Positions 43,024 through 51,206 of a stretch of 64,000 nt of DNA are shown piece by piece. The notes under the pieces are model-generated. The model was not told the origin of the DNA. It saw nothing but the letters and a program-made list of their open reading frames with translations, and ran no database searches. The stretch covers positions 372,001-436,000 of the forward strand of contig CAXNLE010000001.1 in NCBI GenBank assembly GCA_964203235.1, given 5' to 3'. Each line of letters opens with the position of its first letter. Positions within the stretch are counted from its first letter, which is position 1. The DNA comes from BACL27 sp964203235. Its GTDB lineage: Bacteria; Actinomycetota; Acidimicrobiia; Acidimicrobiales; Ilumatobacteraceae. A program made the translations under genes and the position numbers.

Positions 43024-43777
43024 ACCGATGCCGTTTCGCATTGATGTGTTTACGATTTTTCCGAAACTTGTTGACGACTTTTGCAGTGAAAGTCTGCTCG
43101 GTCGGGCGCGCCAAGAATCATTAGTTGATTTACGTTGTCACGACTTGCGTGACTACGGCGACGATTCTCGGCGCGTCGATGATGCGCTTTACGGTGGCGG
43201 CGCCGGAATGTTGTTTCGCCCAGAACCGATTTTTGCCGCAGTCGAAGCCGTGCAACCACCTCGGCCTTTGTTATTGCTTTCGCCTGGCGGCAAAAAATTT
43301 GATCAAGATTACGCCGATCATCTGAGTAAAACCGCTGGTTTTAGTTTGCTGTGTGGTCGCTATGAGGGCGTCGACCATCGCGTTGTCGAACACTTAGTTG
43401 ATGCCGAAATTTCAATTGGCGATGTCGTGCTCGCTGGCGGTGAAGTCGCAGCGTGTCTTGTCATTGAAGCGACAACACGACTTTTATCGGGTGTCATGGG
43501 CAACGAAGTTTCGCCTATTACCGAAAGTTTTGGGGCCGCACGAATGCTTGAAGAGCCTCATTTCACGAGGCCTGCAGAGTTTCGGGGTTGGGCAGTACCC
43601 GAGGTTTTGCGCAACGGCGATCACGCCAAAATAGAGCGCTGGAGACGCGCCCAGGCATTACATCGCACGGTTCGGGTTCGTCCAGATCTAATTGAACGCC
43701 GTGGTGGCTTAAGTAACGTCGAAAAGACACTGTTGGAAGAGTTCCCCTGCGTGCCGTATCCTGAAGGACTCTTATGA
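43010..43777 (+). CDS. trmD: tRNA (guanine37-N1)-methyltransferase
   Basis: A 255-residue SPOUT methyltransferase. MPFRIDVFTIFPKLVDDFC at the start, DDALYGGGAGMLFRPEP, LLCGRYEGVDHRVVEHLVDA and SIGDVVLAGGEVAACLVIE form the trefoil knot, and EVLRNGDHAKIERWRR follows. It makes m1G37 to prevent frameshifting. ATG 43028 is an alternative start. Confidence 0.96.
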   Translation: MNTNKPMPFRIDVFTIFPKLVDDFCSESLLGRARQESLVDLRCHDLRDYGDDSRRVDDALYGGGAGMLFRPEPIFAAVEAVQPPRPLLLLSPGGKKFDQDYADHLSKTAGFSLLCGRYEGVDHRVVEHLVDAEISIGDVVLAGGEVAACLVIEATTRLLSGVMGNEVSPITESFGAARMLEEPHFTRPAEFRGWAVPEVLRNGDHAKIERWRRAQALHRTVRVRPDLIERRGGLSNVEKTLLEEFPCVPYPEGLL

Positions 43778-44124
43778 AAACAACAGACATCGTCGACAAG
43801 CAATCACTTCGAACAGACATTCCAAAAATTGGCCCAGGCGATGAAGTAAAAGTTCATGTTCGTGTTGTTGAAAGTGGCAAAGAGCGCGTTCAGATTTTTC
43901 AGGGCAACATCATTTCTATTTTCGGATCAGGTATTGCCGAGACATACACGGTCCGCAAACTTAGTTACGGCGTAGGCGTTGAGCGAACTTTTCCGATGCA
44001 CAGCCCATCAGTTGCAAAACTTGAAGTCGTCAAGCGTGGCGACGTGCGTCGTGCGAAACTTAATTACTTGCGTGAGCGAACTGGTAAGGCTGCAAAAGTT
44101 CGTGAACTTCGCGAAGACCAATAA
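43774..44124 (+). CDS. rplS: 50S ribosomal protein L19
   Basis: A 116-residue protein with IGPGDEVKVHVRVVESGKER, FQGNIISIFGSGIAETYTVR, GVGVERTFPMHSPSVAKLEV and RRAKLNYLRERTGKAAKV. It overlaps trmD by 4 bp. lepB and rnhB, which often follow rplS in actinobacteria, are not here. Confidence 0.97.
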   Translation: MKTTDIVDKQSLRTDIPKIGPGDEVKVHVRVVESGKERVQIFQGNIISIFGSGIAETYTVRKLSYGVGVERTFPMHSPSVAKLEVVKRGDVRRAKLNYLRERTGKAAKVRELREDQ

Positions 44125-44174
44125 ATAGTTTTTGCTAGTCAATTGCGTGCCGAACGATTGTTGTCGCGTACACA

Positions 44175-44468
44175 TTGAATACTGACGACCTCGAGCAATT
44201 TGAAGCCGAACGCGAGCTTCAACTAGCTCAAGAGTACTCAGACGTCGTTAATTTGTTTAAGTTCGCGGTAGAAACAGATCGCCGGTTTTATCTGGCCAAC
44301 AATGTTGATGTCAAGGTCATCGCCGAAGGCGTGCGACCGCTACTTGAGGTGACGCTGTCTGACGCATGGGTATGGGATCTTTACCGCAAGAGCCGGTTCG
44401 TACCCCGTGTACGAGTGATGAGTTTCAAAGATCTGAACATCGAAGAACTTCCCCCGCTCGACGTTTAA
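44175..44468 (+). CDS. DUF2469 family protein
   Basis: A 97-residue actinobacterial protein starting at TTG. NTDDLEQFEAERELQLAQEY, VNLFKFAVETDRRFYLANNV and DAWVWDLYRKSRFVPRVRVM match DUF2469 (Rv2901c group). Function unknown. It sits upstream of yraN, as in mycobacteria. Confidence 0.9.
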   Translation: MNTDDLEQFEAERELQLAQEYSDVVNLFKFAVETDRRFYLANNVDVKVIAEGVRPLLEVTLSDAWVWDLYRKSRFVPRVRVMSFKDLNIEELPPLDV

Positions 44469-44494
44469 CGCCCCAGCAGCGCGCTGCAGCGCGA

Positions 44495-44836
44495 ATGGCA
44501 AGAGCGCGGTGGGCAGAAGATTTAGTCGCAAGATTCTATGAACGCAGCGGTTACGAGATAGTCGCACGCAATTGGCATTGCCGAGAAGGTGAACTAGATA
44601 TTGTCGCAATCTTGGCAAGCCCCGTTTGCGTGATAATCGCTGTCGTCGAAGTCAAGGCGCGAGCAACAAATAATTATGGCTCACCTTTTGAAGCGGTAAC
44701 GCAAGCGAAACAAAAAAAGTTACGCATTGCGGCAACGAAATTTCTTGCTAGCCACCGTGACCTGCATGGCGAAATTCGATTTGACGTTGTTGCCGTATTA
44801 GGTACGCAACTCGAAGTGTTGCACAACGCATTTTAA
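44495..44836 (+). CDS. yraN: YraN (UPF0102) family endonuclease-like protein
   Basis: A 113-residue protein. RWAEDLVARFYERSGYEIVA, NWHCREGELDIVAI and VVEVKARATNNYGSPFEAVT carry the D-ExK nuclease-like core of the UPF0102 family. ATG 44495 is chosen because it opens the conserved region; an earlier in-frame ATG at 44366 overlaps the DUF2469 gene. The usual following genes yifB and dprA are absent. Confidence 0.88.
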   Translation: MARARWAEDLVARFYERSGYEIVARNWHCREGELDIVAILASPVCVIIAVVEVKARATNNYGSPFEAVTQAKQKKLRIAATKFLASHRDLHGEIRFDVVAVLGTQLEVLHNAF

Positions 44837-44840
44837 AAAG

Positions 44841-45041
44841 TTACGATCGGCGATCCCAGCAGGCGTAGTGCCAATGGCGTCGCAAGTCGGGCGCGTCGGC
44901 TGGCACGCAAACATAGTGTCCCATGCCTTCATAAATATCTTGATTGCAGCCTGGGCAGATATACATCTTTAGTGCTTCGTACGGTTGCACACGACGAACT
45001 TCAACATCGCCATATAACCCATCCCAAATTGATTTTGACAT
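44841..45041 (-). CDS. Small zinc-binding protein, unknown function
   Basis: A 66-residue protein. A CPGCNQDIYEGMGHYVCVP stretch and a C-terminal RRHWHYACWDRR give four Cys and several His, suggesting a zinc site. Similar short proteins are widespread in actinobacteria, often near yraN, without known role. It ends 4 bp from the convergent yraN stop. Confidence 0.7.
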   Translation of the reverse strand: MSKSIWDGLYGDVEVRRVQPYEALKMYICPGCNQDIYEGMGHYVCVPADAPDLRRHWHYACWDRRS

Positions 45042-45069
45042 TTAGCTAGTCGTTCAATTAACTATTAAA

Positions 45070-45180
45070 TTAACCGGCAAATGCCCAGATGATGAGTGCA
45101 GCGATTGCGAGCATTGCACTAGCCACGATCAAATAGTCAATTGGGCGAGTGGCTCGTTTGCGGGTCGGATTGAATCCCAT
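45070..45180 (-). CDS. 36-residue single-pass membrane microprotein
   Basis: This short frame starts with MGFNPTRKRATRPIDYLIVA. A basic head (TRKR) is followed by one clean hydrophobic helix at about residues 17-35 ending in Trp-Ala-Phe-Ala-Gly. It lies 28 bp upstream of, and on the same strand as, the zinc-binding protein gene, and divergently from the enoyl-CoA hydratase. The positive-inside topology looks real, but at 36 codons a chance ORF cannot be excluded. Confidence 0.55.
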   Translation of the reverse strand: MGFNPTRKRATRPIDYLIVASAMLAIAALIIWAFAG

Positions 45181-45188
45181 ATTGCAAG

Positions 45189-45194
45189 TATCGT
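45189..45194 (+). promoter_or_regulatory. Candidate -10 box of a leaderless promoter (enoyl-CoA hydratase)
   Basis: TATCGT lies 7 nt before the ATG at 45202, in the only gap upstream of the gene, with no ribosome binding site. Confidence 0.4.
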
Positions 45195-45201
45195 CTATCA
45201 A

Positions 45202-46002
45202 ATGGAAACTCTTGGTGTTACTCGCAAAGATTCTGTAGTAACTGTGACAATAAACCAGCCAAAAAAGAAGAACGCCATAGATCGCTCAATGTGGGATGGT
45301 CTCGCCGATATTTTTCGAGAGATCGCCGGTAATTCTGCAGACCGAGTCGTGGTGATCACGGGTGCTGGTGGAGATTTTTGTTCGGGTGCTGATTTGAGTG
45401 GGCGTGGTGACACATCAGAGCGCAACGATTCTGCTGCGCGAAATGATGTGCATCAACTGGCGGCGATGCGTCGAGTTAACGAAGCCTGTATCGCGCTGCA
45501 TAAGTTGCCTCAGCCAACGATTGCAAAAGTGCGTGGCGTCGCGGTGGGTGCTGGATGCAATTTGGCTTTGGGATGTGACTTGGTTGTGGCTGCAGACAAC
45601 TCGCGGTTCTCTGAGATTTTTGTGCGCCGTGGGCTATCGCTTGACTTTGGCGGTTCATGGGTGCTGCCGCGTCGCGTCGGTTTGCATCGTGCCAAAGAAT
45701 TAGCATTTTTTGGAGAAATTATTGGGGCGACTGACGCGTACGAGATGGGTTTCGTCAATCGTGTTCTGGCTGACGGTGAGATAGATGCATTCGTTGACGA
45801 GTGGGCGCGCAAACTTGCGGCTGGTCCGCCGATTGCTTTGGCGCAAACAAAACAACTGCTGAATAATTCTTTAAATCTGACACTTGAACAAGCGTTAGAT
45901 GGCGAAGCGGCCGCGCAAACAATTAATTTTTCAACCAGCGACACGGCCGAAGCAATGCGCGCGTTTACTGAAAAGCGAGATCCGAAATTTACCGGAAAAT
46001 AG
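45202..46002 (+). CDS. Enoyl-CoA hydratase/isomerase family protein
   Basis: A 266-residue crotonase. VTVTINQPKKKNAIDRSMWD at the start, VVVITGAGGDFCSGADLSGR (oxyanion hole) and TIAKVRGVAVGAGCNLALGC with the second oxyanion Gly. RFSEIFVRRGLSLDFGGSWV contains the Glu position of hydratases. It probably hydrates enoyl-CoA in beta-oxidation; other crotonase reactions are possible. Confidence 0.88.
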   Translation: METLGVTRKDSVVTVTINQPKKKNAIDRSMWDGLADIFREIAGNSADRVVVITGAGGDFCSGADLSGRGDTSERNDSAARNDVHQLAAMRRVNEACIALHKLPQPTIAKVRGVAVGAGCNLALGCDLVVAADNSRFSEIFVRRGLSLDFGGSWVLPRRVGLHRAKELAFFGEIIGATDAYEMGFVNRVLADGEIDAFVDEWARKLAAGPPIALAQTKQLLNNSLNLTLEQALDGEAAAQTINFSTSDTAEAMRAFTEKRDPKFTGK

Positions 46003-46748
46003 TTTCTGCGGTTGCGTTAGTCGCGACGCTTTTAATTTGTAGCTCGCAAATTGTGCTCGCTTCGGCGCCACCAGTAGATGACACGATCCCTGATGAGCAA
46101 GGCATCGGTGACAGCTCGATCGACGAAGGCATCCCGTTAGTTGATCCAACAACACAGACGACGCTTCCGGCTGGATGTGTGGCCCCGCGTGCCGCAATCG
46201 CGACATTTCTTGGCGAACTTGTCTCTGCCGATGACGGGGCAGCAATTTTTAGCGTTGTGCAAGTGCGTGGTGGTTCGCTTGGTGCGTATGTCAATGCAGG
46301 GGCGATTTCAATTCGGTACGCCGAACGAGAGACAAGATTTCTGCAAGTTGGCACTACCTATTTAGTTGGTGCGGGTGGCAGTGAATTATTCTCAACCCTT
46401 GAATCGAAAGTTCGCGCCAAGAAACAACTTTTCGCCGGAGATGCCGTCGTGGGTGTTGACGAATCAGACAAGCCGTGCCCGGTTATTGAAGATCCGGTTT
46501 TGACTCTGTTGCCTAATGGTCAGCCGATTAACGCTGGGGTGTTCTCATTGTTGCGCAACGGTCGCAGTGGTTTGGTGCAAGCCGTAGTTTTGCCGTTGCT
46601 TTTTGCTTTAGTTTTTCTAGTTGGATTAGTAATAACCAAGCGATTATTTGTTGGCGCCGAAACTATTTCAAAAAAACCTGTGTCACGACGAAGAGTTTCG
46701 TCCGGCAAATCAGCTTCGCCGCGTAAACCAAGCACACGTGGCAAATAA
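45999..46748 (+). CDS. Secreted or membrane-anchored protein of unknown function, non-standard start likely
   Basis: The frame codes a signal peptide (RKIVSAVALVATLLICSS, then QIVLASA and a likely cleavage before PPVDD), an extracellular domain of about 160 residues with possible disulphide Cys (GCVAPRAAI, PCPVIEDP), one C-terminal membrane helix (QAVVLPLLFALVFLVGLVIT) and a basic tail. The first standard start is GTG 46053, which would cut off the signal peptide. Upstream in the same frame only ATA (45999, overlapping the enoyl-CoA hydratase stop as ATAG) and ATT (45987) are available before a stop. I place the start at ATA, marking it uncertain. Confidence 0.62.
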   Translation: MVSAVALVATLLICSSQIVLASAPPVDDTIPDEQGIGDSSIDEGIPLVDPTTQTTLPAGCVAPRAAIATFLGELVSADDGAAIFSVVQVRGGSLGAYVNAGAISIRYAERETRFLQVGTTYLVGAGGSELFSTLESKVRAKKQLFAGDAVVGVDESDKPCPVIEDPVLTLLPNGQPINAGVFSLLRNGRSGLVQAVVLPLLFALVFLVGLVITKRLFVGAETISKKPVSRRRVSSGKSASPRKPSTRGK

Positions 46749-46783
46749 TTTCACCGCGAGTTAAACGCCTCAGGAATTGCGAC

Positions 46784-46789
46784 TATCAT
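46784..46789 (+). promoter_or_regulatory. Candidate -10 box of a leaderless promoter (methyltransferase)
   Basis: TATCAT is a good -10 match 6 nt before the ATG at 46796. A weak TTAAAC lies 17 bp further upstream (46761-46766). Confidence 0.45.
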
Positions 46790-46795
46790 AAGTGG

Positions 46796-47614
46796 ATGAA
46801 ATTTCTTAAGAGAATTTTACGGCTCGTAGCAACCAGAAATTTGTTTCCTATTTTGAGAAATAAAATTCGAACTTCCAATGGGAAAAAGCATTTTCTTTTA
46901 CCAAGGCCGCTTGACACTAAATACGGGGTAGCCGGAATTATCAACTCAGTTTTGGATGTACTACCTAAAAGAGAAAATTATTTAGAAGTAGGAATTTTTA
47001 AGGGCGCGACTTTCCAAAGTGTAATTGCTGGTACTAAATGGGGGGTTGATATTGATCCCGCATTTGACATTACTAAGTTGCCAAAAAATGCCACCGTGTT
47101 CGTTAGTCCTTCCGACAACTTTTTTGCCGAACTGACCTCAGACCAAATGTTTGACATGATCTATATAGATGCAGAACATACTTTTGCTCAGGCGTACCGA
47201 GAGTTGGTTCACTCGGTAAATCACCTAAACAACTGGGGTGTGGTTTTGCTTGATGACACAGTTCCATTCGATAAGGTTGCCGCTATTTCGGATGAGTCAG
47301 AATCTAAGAGAGTAGCGATTCGAGTACACGGATCAAATAAGTGGTCGCATCAAGGTGATGTTTGGAAACTAATCATGCAAGTAAGTGAATTTCACAAGGA
47401 CTTAGTTGTGAGAACGGTGCTCGGTCCGAGTAGGCCTCGAACCATTATGTGGAGGAGTCACTTGTTTGGCGCAAAGATGCAGCTTGCCCCGACAGATAAA
47501 TTAGCGTCGCTGACATACGAATCTGCTTTTGCTTCGGGAATACCAAGTGAATTTAGAGTAAAAGAATTAAGTGAAATTATTATTGAAATAAAAGATAGAA
47601 AATTAGAGGGTTAA
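46796..47614 (+). CDS. Class I SAM-dependent methyltransferase (Methyltransf_24-like)
   Basis: A 272-residue protein. A basic N-terminus is followed by NYLEVGIFKGATFQSVIAGT (SAM-binding loop), WGVDIDPAFD, DMIYIDAEHTFAQAYREL and NNWGVVLLDDTVP. The DAEHT motif is typical of the Methyltransf_24 group that often modifies sugars or is encoded among glycan genes. It is AT-rich compared with neighbours, which suggests acquisition. The acceptor is unknown. Confidence 0.78.
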   Translation: MKFLKRILRLVATRNLFPILRNKIRTSNGKKHFLLPRPLDTKYGVAGIINSVLDVLPKRENYLEVGIFKGATFQSVIAGTKWGVDIDPAFDITKLPKNATVFVSPSDNFFAELTSDQMFDMIYIDAEHTFAQAYRELVHSVNHLNNWGVVLLDDTVPFDKVAAISDESESKRVAIRVHGSNKWSHQGDVWKLIMQVSEFHKDLVVRTVLGPSRPRTIMWRSHLFGAKMQLAPTDKLASLTYESAFASGIPSEFRVKELSEIIIEIKDRKLEG

Positions 47615-47629
47615 TTTTCTGGCAAATTT

Positions 47630-48316
47630 TTAGCGAGAGTTAAACGCGTTCGTTGCAGTTTCGCGAATTTGTTGTACGGCATGAGTCAAGCCTTTTGGGT
47701 CTTTGAAAAGCGCGCTACCTGCAACTAAAACATTCGCGCCAGATTTTGCCGCGCCGACAACAGTGTCAACGCTGATTCCGCCGTCAACTTCGAGGTTGAC
47801 TTTGTCATCAAGTTTGGCTTCTGAAATCATTTTTCGAACTTGGGCGATCTTTGGCTCCATCGTCTGAATGTATTTCTGACCACCAAAACCTGGGCGAACT
47901 GTCATCACTAAAATTAAATCAACAAGGTCAAGCACATCTGCAACGGCGCTGGTATCAGTTTCTGGGTTAAGGGCAACGGCCGAAGTTACACCCAACGCAT
48001 TAATAGCTTCAAGTGTTTGGCGTAAGTTCGTGCACGCCTCGGCATGCACAATCAAACGACTGCAACCGGCTTCGACATAACGACTTGCCATTGCCTCAGG
48101 TGTGAGAACCATCAGATGAGCTTCAAATGGAAGTTTCGTTAACGCGCGAGTCGATGCGATGATGTCAGGGCCGAATGTAAGGTTTGGCACAAACTGGCCG
48201 TCCATTACATCCCATTGGATTAGGTCTACGCCGGCTTGGTCTAACTCGCAGATTGCTTCGCCAAGTCGTGAAAAATCAACTGGCAACACCGATGGAACAA
48301 TTTGAATCGGTTTCAT
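47630..48316 (-). CDS. rpe: Ribulose-phosphate 3-epimerase
   Basis: A 228-residue TIM barrel. IVPSVLPVDFSRLGEAICEL and DVMDGQFVPNLTFGPDII hold metal ligands. FEAHLMVLTPEAMASRYVEA, VMTVRPGFGGQKYIQTMEPK and NLEVDGGISVDTV follow. It interconverts ribulose-5-P and xylulose-5-P. Confidence 0.96.
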   Translation of the reverse strand: MKPIQIVPSVLPVDFSRLGEAICELDQAGVDLIQWDVMDGQFVPNLTFGPDIIASTRALTKLPFEAHLMVLTPEAMASRYVEAGCSRLIVHAEACTNLRQTLEAINALGVTSAVALNPETDTSAVADVLDLVDLILVMTVRPGFGGQKYIQTMEPKIAQVRKMISEAKLDDKVNLEVDGGISVDTVVGAAKSGANVLVAGSALFKDPKGLTHAVQQIRETATNAFNSR

Positions 48317-48363
48317 CTTGTTCTACAGCCTAGGGTGCAGTGGAATCGGACAAGAGTAAAGAA

Positions 48364-49785
48364 CTAATCATTCAATTCATCGGAAATCGGCGGAACTAGT
48401 GGCGTCAGTTCAAAAATGAATTGGTAGGCAAATAGTGTCGGTCTTATTTTGCAGAAAATTCGATCAATATTTGACAATGTAGAAATAAGAAATGACCAAC
48501 TAAAATTTCGTTTGGGTGCTTCTCGTAGCATGACTTCAAATGGTGTGCCAGTTACTGAGAGCCGTTTAACTTTGTATCCAGCTTTGGTGGCCATTTTAGA
48601 GAAACTTCGGCGTGTGAAAAATCTCAAGTGTGTCTGGTCTAAGATTCCGCGAGCGTCATAATCAAATCTGCCGAGAAGTGTTCGTATTCTTGGGTACCAG
48701 TGGCCGAAGTTTGGAATGCTCACCAAGATCATTCCGTTGTTAGATAATCTCGGCAGGAGTTTGAATAACAGAATGTCGGGCTTGCGAAGGTGCTCGAGTA
48801 TGTCTGCGCAGAGGACCACGTCAAACTTTCCACTCAGATCAATTGGAAGGTCATTCTCGAGGTCATGTTGAAAAAATTTAATTTGTGTTGAACTTTTTGG
48901 CCCGCTTTCAATATCAACGGCTGTAACTTCGTGTCCAAGTGATGCGGCAACTTCAGACAGTTGTCCGTCAGCACATCCAAGGTCAAGGACTCTACTTTGA
49001 GGCACATTTTGAAGAACTTCTTTCAACTTACTGTGCGATGAATATTCATTGAACTTAAACCTGTAAGCAGCAGGCATCACATTAGATGGCGCAAAACCCA
49101 TTATCTTGAGGCGGTGTCTTATAACTGTTATTAAAGATTTAAATATCGCGATAAAGCCGAGACCGTTAGGTGTATCTGAATCTTTGTTGGAATTGATTGC
49201 GACTTTTGCAATTCGAAAACCAGCCGAATTCAACTGAAGTAGAACATCGGTATCGAAACTTAATCCATCTGGGCTCTCAACAAAATTAATTGAATTCAAA
49301 CTAGAAATTGAGTAAGCCCTGTACCCAGAGTGCCAATTTTCGAATTGAGCGCCACTAAGAAAGTTATTGACAAAGTTTGAAAATTGATTTGCGTTACGCT
49401 TGTTTCCGCACGGAGTACCTAAAACGACATCAGCCTCCCCGCGAATAATCGGCTGAGACATCTCCGCGATCGTCTCAAGCGAAAATGGGTGTTCACCGTT
49501 GATAACGACGAGAACACCTGAGTCATTCGTGGCAATGGATTGAAAGACAACCTTTTGATATCCTCCGTGGCCAAGATTTAATGAATTGTGTGTAACTTCA
49601 ATTTCTGAGGAGTCACTTTTGATTTTCAATTTCGTAGTTTTTGGCTTGGTGCCCTGAGAAGTTTTCGAATAACAAATAATGAATTGATCTACTAAAATTT
49701 CGTCACTTTTTTGAGACTCAGGAATTAATTCTTCTAAATTCTTTTCGTCACTGCAATCAAGCAACAAAACAATAATTTTATTCAT
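48364..49785 (-). CDS. GT2-like domain fused to a SAM-dependent methyltransferase
   Basis: A 473-residue two-domain protein. Residues 1 to about 225 resemble the GT2 fold (LNLGHGGYQKVVFQSIAT; RGEADVVLGTPCGNKRNANQ; GLSFDTDVLLQLNSAGFRIA). The usual D-x-D segment reads VVINGEHPFSLETI, with Asn-Gly-Glu where DADGQH is normal, so the transferase may be altered or inactive. From about residue 255 a class I methyltransferase follows: RVLDLGCADGQLSEVAASLG, EVTAVDIESG, DVVLCADILEHLRKPDILL. The two halves may modify and attach the same surface sugar. AT-rich. No promoter box is evident. Confidence 0.82.
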   Translation of the reverse strand: MNKIIVLLLDCSDEKNLEELIPESQKSDEILVDQFIICYSKTSQGTKPKTTKLKIKSDSSEIEVTHNSLNLGHGGYQKVVFQSIATNDSGVLVVINGEHPFSLETIAEMSQPIIRGEADVVLGTPCGNKRNANQFSNFVNNFLSGAQFENWHSGYRAYSISSLNSINFVESPDGLSFDTDVLLQLNSAGFRIAKVAINSNKDSDTPNGLGFIAIFKSLITVIRHRLKIMGFAPSNVMPAAYRFKFNEYSSHSKLKEVLQNVPQSRVLDLGCADGQLSEVAASLGHEVTAVDIESGPKSSTQIKFFQHDLENDLPIDLSGKFDVVLCADILEHLRKPDILLFKLLPRLSNNGMILVSIPNFGHWYPRIRTLLGRFDYDARGILDQTHLRFFTRRSFSKMATKAGYKVKRLSVTGTPFEVMLREAPKRNFSWSFLISTLSNIDRIFCKIRPTLFAYQFIFELTPLVPPISDELND

Positions 49786-49926
49786 GGGAAATTCGATGAG
49801 TATGTTGAAATTTTGCTCATGATACTTTGACGCGCCTTGTTCTATCGGTTGCTAACACACTTCTCGTAAATCTTATATGGCAATTCTATTTGAATCTGTG
49901 TTCGCATACGATGGATGGAATTGGCC

Positions 49927-49932
49927 TAGGGT
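49927..49932 (+). promoter_or_regulatory. Candidate -10 box of a leaderless promoter (TrmA-like gene)
   Basis: TAGGGT lies 8 nt before the ATG at 49941 and supports that start over an ATG-like upstream extension of 38 codons. Confidence 0.35.
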
Positions 49933-49940
49933 GCGAGTGG

Positions 49941-51173
49941 ATGAGTAACGAAGATGTAACTATCGAACGCATTGTTGCGGGCGGAGACGGCATGGCTCGG
50001 CTCGCCGATGGGCGAGTTATTTTTATCGGCGGAACGATCACGGGCGAACGAGTTCGAGTTGAGATCACGACTAATAAAAAAGATTTTGCACGCGGTAAAG
50101 CACTTGAGATTTTAGATGCGTCGTCGCATCGCGTTGCTGCGCCGTGCGAGTTCGTCGCTGCCGGCTGTGGTGGATGCAGTTGGCAACATATTGCTGTGTC
50201 TGAGCACATGTCAACCAAAGTTGCGATAGTTCACGAGGCTTTACGTCGTACGGCGAAAATTAGCGAAGCTGATGCTTTATCTCTCGTTAAGACTGGTGGT
50301 TCAGTGAGTTCGCATGCATCGCGTACAACTTTACGCATGGCTGTATTACCGAATGGCAAACTCGGGTTTCGTCGCGGTTTGAGCAACGACTTAATCGAAA
50401 CAAGTCCGTGTCTTGTTGCTCATGACTTACTTAATGAGATGATCGCATCTGCAAAAGTAAAGAACGCAACTGAGGTGACGTTGCGTTGCGGTGCGTCAAC
50501 GAACGAGCGCGGTGTATGGCTACATGACGAGCACGGTCGTGGGCAGGTCACTGGCTTGCCTAGCGATGTTGGTGTCGGTATTGAATCATTGGTGCATGAA
50601 GTCATTAACGGTGTGAAGTTGCGTGTGATGATGACTTCATTTTTTCAGTCATCACTTGAGGCGGCTGAATTATTGGTTGATGCTGTGCGATTGGGGGCGG
50701 GTGAGCGAGCACTTTCTGGCGTAGATGGACGAGTGATTGATGCCTATGGAGGTGTGGGTTTGTTTGCAGCAACATTGCTCAGCCCAGATGTGCCGGTAAC
50801 TCTCGTTGAGGCGAATGAATCTTCATGTCGTGACGCAGCCGTGAATCTTGCGCAACATATTTCACAAACGCGTGAAACTGGTTCACAAAGTGAAATTAGC
50901 CGCAATAATGTCGAGCAATGGAATCCGGTAACCGCGGGGCTGGTAATCGCAGACCCAGCACGCACAGGTCTTGGCTCGTTAGCGGTATCACGACTTGTCG
51001 CGACAAATACGCCACGAATAGTTTTAGTAAGTTGCGATGCTGTCGCAGGCGCACGTGACCTTCGTTTACTGATTGAAGCCGGCTATGAACTTAGCCAAGT
51101 CACAGTGCTTGACTTATTTCCACACACTCCGCACATTGAAACCATCAGCGTTTTGCAACGTTCTAATCGCTGA
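49941..51173 (+). CDS. TrmA/RlmD-type RNA (uracil-C5)-methyltransferase
   Basis: A 410-residue protein. The N-terminal TRAM domain (NEDVTIERIVAGGDGMARLA) is followed by an iron-sulfur cluster site, CEFVAAGCGGCSWQH plus a Cys in SPCLVAHD. FFQSSLEAAELLVDAV and VIDAYGGVGLFAATLL bind SAM. IADPARTGLG is present and VLVSCDAVAGARDL carries the catalytic Cys. The domain and motif set is that of the RNA m5U family; tRNA versus 23S rRNA target cannot be told apart. Confidence 0.88.
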   Translation: MSNEDVTIERIVAGGDGMARLADGRVIFIGGTITGERVRVEITTNKKDFARGKALEILDASSHRVAAPCEFVAAGCGGCSWQHIAVSEHMSTKVAIVHEALRRTAKISEADALSLVKTGGSVSSHASRTTLRMAVLPNGKLGFRRGLSNDLIETSPCLVAHDLLNEMIASAKVKNATEVTLRCGASTNERGVWLHDEHGRGQVTGLPSDVGVGIESLVHEVINGVKLRVMMTSFFQSSLEAAELLVDAVRLGAGERALSGVDGRVIDAYGGVGLFAATLLSPDVPVTLVEANESSCRDAAVNLAQHISQTRETGSQSEISRNNVEQWNPVTAGLVIADPARTGLGSLAVSRLVATNTPRIVLVSCDAVAGARDLRLLIEAGYELSQVTVLDLFPHTPHIETISVLQRSNR

Positions 51174-51206
51174 CGAACAGTCTTTATAGAGGGTTTTTCG
51201 AATCTT

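Noticed and set aside
49827..49940. 38-codon N-terminal extension of the TrmA-like protein
   Set aside because: It precedes the TRAM domain with unrelated residues; the ATG at 49941 has a -10 box at the right distance.
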